Below, piece after piece: positions 17,369 to 27,237 of a stretch of 64,000 bases of DNA. The stretch is from Albidovulum sediminis (lineage in GTDB: Bacteria > Pseudomonadota > Alphaproteobacteria > Rhodobacterales > Rhodobacteraceae), in NCBI RefSeq assembly GCF_025380365.1, contig NZ_JAOCQF010000001.1:1724245-1788244 (forward strand), written 5' to 3'. The position numbers and the translations under genes were made by a program. How positions within the stretch are numbered: position 1 is the stretch's first letter; each line of letters starts with the position of its first letter. The notes under the pieces were generated by a model that saw nothing but the letters and a program-made list of their open reading frames with translations, ran no database searches and had not been told where the DNA came from.

Positions 17369-18351
17369 GCCGCGTCCCCCTGCAGGAGCGCGCCCTGCTG
17401 CTTGAAGCAGCGGGTGGAGAAGAGGACGCGGTGGCTGGCCCCGGCCAGGTCCGGCAGGGCCACGGCGCCGGCGAGGGTGTCAAGCGCCTCGGCCCGGCTC
17501 TGGGCGTGGATCATGGAGTAGAGCGGAAAATCCCAGACGCCGGGCACCGTTTCCCGCCGGTAGCAGAGCGTCACGCCCCGGTGGCTAGCCAAGGCGCGGC
17601 CCGCCGCCTCGATCCGGCCCTCGGGCAGGGACCAGACCACCATCGCATTCGCCGTCCAGCCGATTGCGCGGTGGCGGACGATGATGCCGACGCGGGTCAG
17701 GAGGCCCGCATCGGCAAGGCGCGCGACGGTCGCGATCACGCCGGATTCGGTGCGGCCCAGCGCGTCGGCCACGGCCAGGAACGGGCGCGGCACCAGCGGC
17801 AGGCCCGCCGCCAGCGCCTGAAGGATCGGGCGATCGCCCGCATCCAGCGCGTCAAGCCGCACCGTCCGCGCCTCGGGCATCGGCGCGCGTCCGCCGGCGC
17901 CCAGCCGGAAGCCGAGGTCGATGTTGAACGGCCGCACGAGCCGCAGGTCGAGCACGCGAATGCCGGTCCGGCGCGCGATCCGCGCCAGCGCGGCGTCAAG
18001 TTCGGCTCGGTCGGGCGCGGTGGCGACGAACCAGAGGTTCCAGTCATCCTCGCGCAGGTAGGAATGGTTGACGCCGGGTTCCGCACCGACGATGGCCGCG
18101 ACCTCATCGATCCGCGCCTCCGGAACGGCCATGGCGGCAAGCGTGGAGGCGCCCGCGGTGTTGGGCCGCACGGTGGCGCCCACGCGCGACACCTTGCCCT
18201 GCGCGTGTAGCGCCCGAAGCCGCGCGATCACCTCGCCCTCGGCCACCCCAAGCACGTCGGCGAGGACGGCGAAGGGGCGCGGGACCAGCGGCAGGTCGCG
18301 CTGGAACTCGTCCATCAGGCGGCGGTCGACGGGGTCGAGGCGGTCGAACAT
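17365..18351 (-). CDS. nirDL: NirDL: fused siroheme decarboxylase subunits D and L
   Basis: The 328-residue protein contains two tandem NirD/L units. The first (about 1-150) has PLVPRPFAVLADVLGV and HSYLREDDWNLWFV; the second (about 165-320) repeats PLVPRPFLAVADALG, has LCYRRE..WDFPLYSMIHA and ends STRCFKQQG. It corresponds to the NirD and NirL proteins that are separate in Pseudomonas stutzeri but fused in Paracoccus pantotrophus. It couples to nirF (2-bp gap) and nirG (overlap). NirG and NirH remain separate, so all four subunits are encoded. Confidence 0.93.
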   Translation of the reverse strand: MFDRLDPVDRRLMDEFQRDLPLVPRPFAVLADVLGVAEGEVIARLRALHAQGKVSRVGATVRPNTAGASTLAAMAVPEARIDEVAAIVGAEPGVNHSYLREDDWNLWFVATAPDRAELDAALARIARRTGIRVLDLRLVRPFNIDLGFRLGAGGRAPMPEARTVRLDALDAGDRPILQALAAGLPLVPRPFLAVADALGRTESGVIATVARLADAGLLTRVGIIVRHRAIGWTANAMVVWSLPEGRIEAAGRALASHRGVTLCYRRETVPGVWDFPLYSMIHAQSRAEALDTLAGAVALPDLAGASHRVLFSTRCFKQQGALLQGDAA

Positions 18352-18353
18352 GG

Positions 18354-19502
18354 TCAGAGCCCCGTCCGGTGCGCGCGCGCGGTGAAGAAGATGCCCGACG
18401 GGCTTTCGGCCGCGATCTCGCCCACCCTCTCGAAGGTGCGGGTGTCGTAGATGGCAACGGTGTTGTCGTCGCGCGCGGAAATCCAGACCTCTGCCCCGCG
18501 CGGGGCGAATTCCATGTGCAGGACCGCCGCGCCGGGGGTCAGGGTCTGCACCACCTCGTGCGTGCGGCTGTCGACCACCTGCACGGTGTCGTTCAGGGGC
18601 GTGGCGAAGTTGACCCAGACGTAAGGCGAGGCCGGCTGTTCGACGATGAAGACCGGCTGGCCGTGGACGGGTGTGCGCGCGACCTCCTCAAGGCTCTCGC
18701 TGTCGACCCACAGAAGCTCATGCCGGCCCACAGCGGGCAGGACATACTGGCCTTCGGTGAAGGCCCAGCCCTGAAGGTGCGGCATCTTGTAGACCGGCAG
18801 GTCGTCCTCGGTCTTGCCGTAGTCCTGCAGGAAGCGGACGGGTTTCGGCACCTCGTCCCAGAGGTCGATCGCGGTCACGCCCTTTTCGCCGAAAAGCCCG
18901 ATCAGATAGGTATGGGCATCCTCGGTCAGCACCGCGTCGAAGGGGTTCTTGCCGACGTCGCCCAGTTTGTTCACCACCATCTCGGGGCCGGAGAAGTCGG
19001 CCAGGAACGCCTCGCCGGTTTCCCAGGTGGTCCAGGCGAAGCGGCGGCCGGGCACGTCGACCAGTCCGATGGTCTTGGCACCCGCCGGGATGTCGGCGAT
19101 CTGCTCCAGGGTCTCCGCGTCGAAGACCTTGACGCCGCCCGGCTCGTAGTTCGAAACCGCAACCAGCCTGCCATCGTCCGAGATTGCCCCGCCGATGGAA
19201 TTTCCGCCCTGCACGATGCGCTTGACGATCTTCTGCGCCAGGATGTCGATCTTGGTCAGCCCGCCGTCGCGGCCGAAGACATAGGCGAAGCGTTCATCGG
19301 GGCTGTAGGTCAGCGCCGCGTGGGACAGGTCGCCCAGCCCGTCGATCCGGCCGATGGCGGCACGGTCGGAGCGGTCGACGATCAGCACCGACCCGGTCGC
19401 CCGTTCGATCACCACGCCAAGGTCGCCGGTGGCGCGAAGGCCGTCGAGCGCGAGGGCGGGACTTGCCGTGACGAGCGCGAGCGTGAGGATGAGCGCCTTC
19501 AT
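18354..19502 (-). CDS. nirF: NirF: heme d1 biosynthesis protein
   Basis: The 382-residue exported propeller protein has a cleavable signal (MKALILTLALVTASPALA) and a NirS-like d1 domain without a c-type heme motif. NirF is essential for heme d1 formation and binds d1 precursors in the periplasm. The conserved HSH-like region of NirS is replaced by KMPHLQGWAF. The ATG at 19502 overlaps the end of nirC by 4 bp, which fixes the start. Confidence 0.93.
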   Translation of the reverse strand: MKALILTLALVTASPALALDGLRATGDLGVVIERATGSVLIVDRSDRAAIGRIDGLGDLSHAALTYSPDERFAYVFGRDGGLTKIDILAQKIVKRIVQGGNSIGGAISDDGRLVAVSNYEPGGVKVFDAETLEQIADIPAGAKTIGLVDVPGRRFAWTTWETGEAFLADFSGPEMVVNKLGDVGKNPFDAVLTEDAHTYLIGLFGEKGVTAIDLWDEVPKPVRFLQDYGKTEDDLPVYKMPHLQGWAFTEGQYVLPAVGRHELLWVDSESLEEVARTPVHGQPVFIVEQPASPYVWVNFATPLNDTVQVVDSRTHEVVQTLTPGAAVLHMEFAPRGAEVWISARDDNTVAIYDTRTFERVGEIAAESPSGIFFTARAHRTGL

Positions 19503-19801
19503 TCCGCACCTTCCTTCAGATAGTTGGCGATCCAGAGCGCGTCCGCCTCGCTCAGCACCGGGCGCCAGGACGGCATCGCCGTGCCGGGAACGCCGTCGAG
19601 GATGATGAGCGCGAGGCCATCGGGTTCGGCATGGGCCAGCGCGTCGGGCGTGAGCGGAGAGCCGAGGCCGCCCCGCATCGTCAGCCCATGGCACGACCCG
19701 CAGTCCTGGATGAGCATGTGTTCAAGGGTTGCCGCCCGCTCCGGGCCGACCTCTGCCATCGCGGGCAGCGTCAGGAGGAGAAGGGCCGCAAGGCTACGCA
19801 T
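19499..19801 (-). CDS. nirC: NirC: small periplasmic c-type cytochrome
   Basis: The 100-residue protein has a short signal peptide (MRSLAALLLLTLPAMA), one CGSCH heme site at about residues 34-38 and the distal ligand region PGTAMPSW. NirC donates electrons for heme d1 maturation or to NirS. The start overlaps the end of nirE by 8 bp. Confidence 0.92.
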   Translation of the reverse strand: MRSLAALLLLTLPAMAEVGPERAATLEHMLIQDCGSCHGLTMRGGLGSPLTPDALAHAEPDGLALIILDGVPGTAMPSWRPVLSEADALWIANYLKEGAE

Positions 19802-20594
19802 AGGCCGCCATCCCCGCGCCCTCGCAGGCCAGCGCGTCGGCCAGCGCGACGCTGTCGTAAAGCGACACGACCCGGCCGATGACGAAGAGGACCGGCGCCT
19901 CGGGTTCAGTCGTGGCGATGTCGGCCGCGATGGAGCCGAGCGTGCTGGCGATGCGCTGTTCGGCCGGGGTCGTGGCCGAGGCCACGGCGAGGACCGGCAG
20001 GCTCGCCGGGAGCCCATGGCGCATCAGCTGGAAGGCGATTTCGGCGATGTTCGCAGCCCCCATGTAGACGACGAGCGTCGTGTCGAGGCTGGCCAGAGAG
20101 GCCCAGTCAAGGTCGAGCCGCGCGTCGCGCGCCCGGTGGCCGGTGACATAGCGCACGCCCGTCGCCAGGCCGCGATGGGTCAGCGGCACGCCGGTCGAGG
20201 AGGATGCGCCCTGCGCGGCGGTGATGCCGGGCACATAGCTGACGGCGATGCCTGCGGCGCGCAGCACCTCCGCCTCTTCCGAGCCGCGCCCGAAGATGAG
20301 CGGATCGCCGCCCTTGAGCCGCACCACCGTCAGCCCCTCGAGCGCGAGGTCGACGAGGATCCGGTTGATGGCGTCCTGCGAGACGCGGTGGCAGCCGGGC
20401 ATCTTGCCGACGTCGATGCGGCGCACGCCCGCCGGGACAAGCGCCATGATCTCCTCGGACACCAGCCGGTCGAAGACCACGACATCGGCCGATTGCACGA
20501 GCTTGAGCGCCCTGAGCGTCAGAAGGTCCGGGTCGCCGGGTCCGGCGCCGACGAGGAAGACCTTGCCGGGAATGAGATCTTTCATGGCCGTCAT
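19794..20594 (-). CDS. nirE: NirE: S-adenosylmethionine uroporphyrinogen III methyltransferase
   Basis: This enzyme makes precorrin-2, the first committed step toward siroheme and heme d1. The 266-residue protein has the SUMT motifs VGAGPGDPDLLTLRA at the N terminus, RLKGGDPLIFGRG near residue 93 and VPGITAAQGA. It carries only the methyltransferase module, unlike the longer CysG, as expected for NirE. The ATG at 20594 or 20585 may be used. It starts 64 bp after nirS, and the gap holds a long hairpin. Confidence 0.93.
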   Translation of the reverse strand: MTAMKDLIPGKVFLVGAGPGDPDLLTLRALKLVQSADVVVFDRLVSEEIMALVPAGVRRIDVGKMPGCHRVSQDAINRILVDLALEGLTVVRLKGGDPLIFGRGSEEAEVLRAAGIAVSYVPGITAAQGASSSTGVPLTHRGLATGVRYVTGHRARDARLDLDWASLASLDTTLVVYMGAANIAEIAFQLMRHGLPASLPVLAVASATTPAEQRIASTLGSIAADIATTEPEAPVLFVIGRVVSLYDSVALADALACEGAGMAAYA

Positions 20595-20608
20595 CCTGTG
20601 AGAGGGAA

Positions 20609-20648
20609 CGGGCGAGGGGTTCGAAGGGACATAAGAACCCCCCGCCCG
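20609..20648 (-). terminator. Hairpin between nirS and nirE
   Basis: Two arms, CGGGCG-A-GGGGTTC (20609-20622) and GAACCCC-C-CGCCCG (20635-20648), pair over 13 bp with one A/C mismatch and a 12-nt loop. It sits directly after the nirS stop on the nir transcript. It probably stabilises the nirS message or terminates part of the transcripts, giving more NirS than NirE-N proteins. Confidence 0.65.
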
Positions 20649-20658
20649 CCAGTCGGCG

Positions 20659-22498
<1,840 letters not shown>

Positions 22499-22551
22499 GG
22501 CGGCGGAACGATTGCCGGGACAGGGTTCCGGGCAGGATCCGGACCCCTGAC

Positions 22552-24594
22552 ATGCGCGCGCTCATCCTCCTCCTCCCGTTTCTGGCCTGGCTTGGCTTGC
22601 CCGCCTTCGCGGGGGGCATCGGGCTGTCGCCCGCCGCGCTGGAGCCCGCCGCCCCCGACGCGGCCCTGGCCGGCGGGATGTTCGGGCGCGAGGGGGTGGT
22701 TGTGCAGCGCGTGGAGGCGGGCGTGCCGGGCTGGACCGTGCGCGCCGAGGGCCGCATCGTCGGCCATATCGGATCGACCTGGGAAATCGCCGGGTCGGTG
22801 GGTTATTCCGGCCGCCCGCTTGATGTCCTGGTCGCGATCACGCCGGAGGCGCGGATCGCGGGCGCGCGCCTCATGGTGCACAACGAGCCGGTGCTGACGC
22901 TCGGCATCTCGGACGCCGACATCGCCGCCTATGTGGACGGGTTCGCGGGCTACGACCTGACCCGGCCGCGCGACGCGGCGCTGGCGGGCACGCCCGGCCT
23001 GCCCGACGTGATCTCGCGCGCGACGGTCTCGACCGGGGTCATCCGCGACGGCATCCTGCGCACCGCCCGCACGCTGGCGATCGGGCGGGGCCTTCTTTCG
23101 GCGGGCGACCGCATCGACCGGCTGAGCTTTGCCCCCGCCGACTGGCCTGCCCTCGTGGCCTCCGGCGCGCTGTCCGAAGTCCGCGTCGGCATGGACGAGG
23201 CCGCCGGGCGCCTGGAAGGCGCGAAGGTGCCGGTGACGCCCGGCCCCGGCGATTTCCTGCACCTCTGGACCGGGCTGATCGACCCGCCGACGGTCGGACA
23301 GAACCTTCTGGGCCAGCAGGGCTACACCGCCGCCGTCGGCGCGCTTGGCGCGGACGAGACGGTTCTGGCCGTCATCTCCTCGGGGCTTCAGTCCCACCGC
23401 GGCACCGACTGGCGCAAGACCGGCGTCTTCGACCGGGTGTCGGTCGTGCAGGGCGAGGCGCGCATCAACCCCGCGTCCGAAAGCTACAGCATGGTGAAGA
23501 AACTCGCCATCGTCGGCGCACCCGAGGTGAAGGAGATCAGCCTGTTCCGCCTGCCCGCCGCGATCGACCCGATGCAGCCCTTCCGGGTCGAGGTCACGGC
23601 GACGCGCCCGACCGAGGGCGGCAGCGTTTCAATGGTGGTGGCCGCCGACTACCGCCTGCCCGACGCCTACCGCCTGGCCCCCCCGCCCGAACCCGCCCCG
23701 CTCTGGCGCGAGATATGGGAGGAGAAGCGGGTGCAGACCGGCATCGTCGCAACGATGCTCGCCGTCCTCACGCTCATCCTTTTCGCGCAGGAATGGATCA
23801 CGCGGCGGCCGAAGCTCTGGCTGCTCAGCCGGGTCGGGTTCCTGTCCACCACGCTGGTGGTGCTGGGCTGGGGGCTGAACGGTCAGCTTTCGGTCGTGCA
23901 GGTCGTCGCCTTCGTGCATTCGCTGCTGACCGGCTTCCGTTGGGAGACGTTCCTGATCGAGCCGGTGATCTTCCTGCTCTGGTCCTTCACCGCGCTCGGG
24001 ATGCTGTTCTGGGGGCGCGGGGTCTATTGCGGCTGGCTCTGCCCCTTCGGGGCGGCGCAGGAACTGGCCAACCTTGCCGCGCGGCGGCTGGGGGTGCGGC
24101 AGGTCGCGGTGCCGCAGGCGCTGCACGAGCGGCTCTGGGTCATCAAGTACACGCTCTTCATGGCGCTGATGGCGCTGTCGTTCTACTCGATGCACGACGC
24201 GCTGGTGCTGGCCGAGGCGGAGCCCTTCAAGACCGCGATCTCGCTGCGCATGGTGCGCGCCTGGCCCTTTGTCGCCTATGTCCTTGTCCTGATCGGGGCG
24301 GGGCTGTTCATCGAACGCTTCTACTGCCGCTATCTCTGCCCGCTGGGCGCGGGCATCGCAATCCCGGCCAAGCTGAAGATCTTCGACTGGCTGAAGCGCC
24401 GCCCGCAATGCGGCCGCGAATGCCGCCTGTGCGAGACGAAATGCACCGTGGGCGCCATCGACCCGCTGGGCCGGATCAACGCCAACGAATGCGTCCTCTG
24501 CCTGCGCTGCCAGGTGATCATGAACGATGCCGGCATCTGTCCGGTGCTGAAGCGCCGCGCCCGCGGTGGTGCGACCGAAGGAGCGATGCCATGA
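22552..24594 (+). CDS. nirI: NirI: NosR-family membrane flavo-iron-sulfur regulatory protein
   Basis: The 680-residue protein is built as an exported FMN-binding domain (signal MRALILLLPFLAWLG; covalent flavin motif VISRATVST at about 153-161), a membrane region with several helices and a C-terminal cytoplasmic ferredoxin-like part (CGRECRLCETKC, then CVLCLRC). NirI is required for nirS expression in Paracoccus denitrificans and is a paralogue of NosR. The gene is divergent from nirS across a single Nnr/Dnr box. Nothing here indicates a nos gene cluster, so NirI fits better than NosR. Confidence 0.9.
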   Translation: MRALILLLPFLAWLGLPAFAGGIGLSPAALEPAAPDAALAGGMFGREGVVVQRVEAGVPGWTVRAEGRIVGHIGSTWEIAGSVGYSGRPLDVLVAITPEARIAGARLMVHNEPVLTLGISDADIAAYVDGFAGYDLTRPRDAALAGTPGLPDVISRATVSTGVIRDGILRTARTLAIGRGLLSAGDRIDRLSFAPADWPALVASGALSEVRVGMDEAAGRLEGAKVPVTPGPGDFLHLWTGLIDPPTVGQNLLGQQGYTAAVGALGADETVLAVISSGLQSHRGTDWRKTGVFDRVSVVQGEARINPASESYSMVKKLAIVGAPEVKEISLFRLPAAIDPMQPFRVEVTATRPTEGGSVSMVVAADYRLPDAYRLAPPPEPAPLWREIWEEKRVQTGIVATMLAVLTLILFAQEWITRRPKLWLLSRVGFLSTTLVVLGWGLNGQLSVVQVVAFVHSLLTGFRWETFLIEPVIFLLWSFTALGMLFWGRGVYCGWLCPFGAAQELANLAARRLGVRQVAVPQALHERLWVIKYTLFMALMALSFYSMHDALVLAEAEPFKTAISLRMVRAWPFVAYVLVLIGAGLFIERFYCRYLCPLGAGIAIPAKLKIFDWLKRRPQCGRECRLCETKCTVGAIDPLGRINANECVLCLRCQVIMNDAGICPVLKRRARGGATEGAMP

Positions 24595-25772
24595 GCGCTT
24601 TCATCCGCCTTCTGGGCGAGGGGTTCCGGGTCTTCTTCCTGTCGGCGGGCCTCTACGCGGTGGCGGCCATCGGCCTCTGGCTGGTCTGGCTGACCACACC
24701 CCTGACGCTGCCGACCGCGGCGCCCCCGGCCGACTGGCACGCGCACGAGATGGTGTTTGGCTACGGCGCGGCGGCGCTGGGCGGGTTCTTCCTGACGGCG
24801 GTGCCGAACTGGACCGGCGCGAAGGCCGCGCGGCATGTCTTCATCGGCGCGGCTGCGGCGATCTGGCTGGCCGGGCGGATCGCGGTCGCGTGGTCGGGCC
24901 ACCTGCCGCCCGCGCTGGTCGCGGCAGCGGACCTTGCGTTCCTGCCCGTCCTCGGCGCCAAGATCGCGACGCAGCTGATCCGCCGGCCTAAGCCGCAGAA
25001 CGTGATGTTCCTGGCCCTGCTCGCGATCCTGTGGGCCGCGAACCTGTCGGTCCACCTCGAATGGACCGGCGTGACCGGGGACACGGCGCGGCGCGGCCTT
25101 TACGCGGGGCTTTACCTTCTGGCGGCGATGATCGCGGTTCTGGGCGGGCGGATCACCCCCGCCTTCACCCGCAACGCAATGACCCGGACGGGGCGTGAGG
25201 CCGGGCTTCCCCGCTCCTTCGCGCCGCTTGACGCGGTGGCCATCGCGACCGCGATCGCCCTGCCCGTGGCAACGCTTGCCGCGCTGCCCGAAGCCGTCAC
25301 GGGTGCCATCGCCCTGGTGGGGGGTGCGGCGCAGATCGCGCGGCTTGCCTTCTGGCGGCCGGGTTTCACCTGGGGCCAGCCGATCCTGTGGTCGCTGCAC
25401 CTGTCGTTCGCGCTGGTCGGCCTTGGCCTTGTCCTGACCGGCCTTGCCGCCTTCGGCCTTGGCAACCCGGTGGCGGCGGTTCACCTCCTGGCGATCGGCG
25501 GGGTCGGTGGCATGACCCTTGCGGTGATGTCGCGGGCAAGCCTTGGCCACAGCGGCCGCCCCCTGATCGCGCCGCGCCCGGTGGCGATCGCCTACCTTTG
25601 CCTGCCGCTCGCGGGCCTCTCCCGCTGGGCCGCCTCGACCTTCGCCGTCCTCTACCTGCCCGCGACGCTGACGGCCGGGGTGCTGTGGACGGCGGCCTTC
25701 GTGCTTTACGTGGCGGCGCTCTGGCCGGTCTTCTGGGGGCCGCGCCTGCCCGCGGAGCGGGGCGCGCCATGA
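24591..25772 (+). CDS. nnrS: NnrS family heme-copper membrane protein
   Basis: The 393-residue polytopic membrane protein (about twelve hydrophobic segments) has the family features DWHAHEMVFGYGAAALGGFFLTAVPNW in the second helix region and GGRITPAFTRN. NnrS proteins are found with denitrification genes in Rhodobacter and help cells resist nitrosative stress. It overlaps nirI by 4 bp and nirX by 4 bp. Interposition of nnrS between nirI and nirX differs from the nirIX pair described in Paracoccus. Confidence 0.9.
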   Translation: MSAFIRLLGEGFRVFFLSAGLYAVAAIGLWLVWLTTPLTLPTAAPPADWHAHEMVFGYGAAALGGFFLTAVPNWTGAKAARHVFIGAAAAIWLAGRIAVAWSGHLPPALVAAADLAFLPVLGAKIATQLIRRPKPQNVMFLALLAILWAANLSVHLEWTGVTGDTARRGLYAGLYLLAAMIAVLGGRITPAFTRNAMTRTGREAGLPRSFAPLDAVAIATAIALPVATLAALPEAVTGAIALVGGAAQIARLAFWRPGFTWGQPILWSLHLSFALVGLGLVLTGLAAFGLGNPVAAVHLLAIGGVGGMTLAVMSRASLGHSGRPLIAPRPVAIAYLCLPLAGLSRWAASTFAVLYLPATLTAGVLWTAAFVLYVAALWPVFWGPRLPAERGAP

Positions 25773-26635
25773 ACCGCCGCCGCTTCCTGACTATCGCCGC
25801 CGCCTTCGCCGCCTGCCCGGCGCGGGCCGGGGTGCCGCAGGTCTGGACCGGCCGCGCGCTCGGGACCGAGGCGCGGATCGTCCTTCACGGGGCCGACCGG
25901 CAGACCGCGGCAGGGATTTTCGCGCGGGTCGAGGCGGAGCTTGCCCAAATCGAATCGCATTTCTCGCTCCACACCGATTCGGCGCTGGTGCGGCTGAACC
26001 GCGACGGCCGCCTTGGCCATCCCGCGCCCGAGGTCACGGAGCTTTTCGCGCTGGCCGGGCGCATCCACGCGGCGACCGGGGGCGCCTTCGACCCGACGGT
26101 CCAGCCGCTGTGGCTGGCGACAGCGACCGGGGGCGACACCGAGGGCGCGCGGCGGCTGATCGGCTGGCACCGCGTCCGCGTGGCGCCCGAGGAGATCCGC
26201 CTGTCGCCCGGCATGGCGCTGACCTTCAACGGCATCGCCCAAGGTCACGCCGCCGACCGCATCGCCGCACTTCTGCGGGGCGCGGGCTTCGGGGACGTGC
26301 TGATCGACGTGGGCGAGGTCGCCGCACTGGGCCGCAATGGCGCGCGTGAATGGGAGGCGCTGATCGCGGCGCCTGACGGGGCGGAACTGGCGCGGATCGG
26401 ACTTTGCGACCGCGCCCTTGCCACATCGTCGCCGATGGGCACGCGGATCGGCGGCGGTGCCGCACACATCCTGGACCCGAGGGGCGGCAGGCCGCACTGG
26501 TCAACCGTCTCGATCTCGGCCCCCGACGCGGCGACGGCGGACGGGCTGTCGACCGCGTTCTGCGTCATGGACCGCGCCGCCATCGACCGGGCGCTGGCGG
26601 GATTCCCCGGCGCACGGATCGAGGCCATCGCCTGA
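25769..26635 (+). CDS. nirX: NirX: FAD:protein FMN transferase (ApbE family)
   Basis: The 288-residue exported protein has a Tat-like leader (MNRRRFLTIAAAFAACPARA) and the ApbE pattern: LGTEARI near the start, ESHFSLHTDSALVRLNR, GGAFDPTVQPLW, FNGIAQGHAADR and IDVGEVAALG, plus a late ATSSPMGTR segment. ApbE enzymes attach FMN from FAD to threonine in (S/T)GA(T)-type motifs, and NirI has such a site, so NirI is the likely substrate. The gene overlaps nnrS and is the last of this operon; a 14-bp tandem repeat follows. Confidence 0.9.
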   Translation: MNRRRFLTIAAAFAACPARAGVPQVWTGRALGTEARIVLHGADRQTAAGIFARVEAELAQIESHFSLHTDSALVRLNRDGRLGHPAPEVTELFALAGRIHAATGGAFDPTVQPLWLATATGGDTEGARRLIGWHRVRVAPEEIRLSPGMALTFNGIAQGHAADRIAALLRGAGFGDVLIDVGEVAALGRNGAREWEALIAAPDGAELARIGLCDRALATSSPMGTRIGGGAAHILDPRGGRPHWSTVSISAPDAATADGLSTAFCVMDRAAIDRALAGFPGARIEAIA

Positions 26636-26690
26636 CTTTCCCCGCCCGACCTTCCCCACCCGACCTTCCCCACCCGACTTTCCCGCGCTC
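26635..26690. repeat. 14-bp tandem repeat upstream of norC
   Basis: Units ACTTTCCCCGCCCG, ACCTTCCCCACCCG, ACCTTCCCCACCCG and a degenerate fourth (ACTTTCCCGCGCTCG) lie head to tail, starting at the nirX stop and ending just before the norC Nnr box. The array is C-rich and about 56 bp long. Its function is unknown. Confidence 0.85.
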
Positions 26691-26692
26691 GT

Positions 26693-26706
26693 TTGACTTT
26701 CGTTAA
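26693..26706. promoter_or_regulatory. Nnr/Dnr (FNR-type) box upstream of norC
   Basis: TTGACTTTCGTTAA is identical over 14 bp (and in the following G) to the box in the nirS/nirI promoter. It is centred about 73 bp before the norC start, a distance compatible with activation around -41.5. It is the expected site for the NO-responsive Crp/Fnr protein. Confidence 0.8.
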
Positions 26707-26772
26707 GGACCGCGGGCCCCGTCGCGGCGATGGTGCCGGCACGATCAACCGCTCCGCGAAGGAGAATGCGCA

Positions 26773-27225
26773 ATGCGCGAAGTCATGACCAAGAGCATGG
26801 CCCGCAATATCTTTTATGGCGGCTCCCTGTTCTTCATCATCATCTTCGTCGGATTGACGGCGCAAAGCCACCGTTACATCCGCACGACATCGACCGACGC
26901 GGCCGGGCTGACCGACAGCGTCGCGGCAGGCAAGCACATCTGGGAAGAGAAGGCCTGCATCAACTGCCACACCATCCTTGGCGAAGGCGCCTACTTCGCG
27001 CCCGAGCTTGGCAACGTGATGACCCGCTGGGGCGTCGCGGACGACCCGCAGGCCGCCTTCGAAACCCTCAAGGGCTGGATGGACGCCATGCCCACGGGCA
27101 TCGAGGGCCGCCGGCAGATGCCGCAGTTCAACCTGAGCGACGAGGAATACCGCCAACTGGCCGACTTCCTGCTGTGGACGAACAAGATCCGCGCCCAGGA
27201 CTGGCCGCCGAACGACGCGGGCTGA
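26773..27225 (+). CDS. norC: Nitric oxide reductase cytochrome c subunit NorC
   Basis: The 150-residue membrane-anchored cytochrome carries electrons to NorB. It has one N-terminal helix (about 14-31) and a CINCH heme site at about residues 62-66, with the distal methionine region RRQMPQFNLSDEE. An ATG at 26785 is an alternative start. norB follows 12 bp downstream. The upstream box makes this the first gene of an Nnr-controlled norCBQDEF operon. Confidence 0.95.
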   Translation: MREVMTKSMARNIFYGGSLFFIIIFVGLTAQSHRYIRTTSTDAAGLTDSVAAGKHIWEEKACINCHTILGEGAYFAPELGNVMTRWGVADDPQAAFETLKGWMDAMPTGIEGRRQMPQFNLSDEEYRQLADFLLWTNKIRAQDWPPNDAG

Positions 27226-27237
27226 GGAGACACGCCG

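Noticed and set aside
22552-24594. Calling the NirI gene nosR
   Set aside because: It has the same architecture, but it is divergent from nirS and linked to nirX-like apbE, and no nosZ or nosDFYL genes are in the window.
26635-26690. Could the 14-bp units be a CRISPR array?
   Set aside because: Units are adjacent, with no spacers, too short, and no cas genes are nearby.
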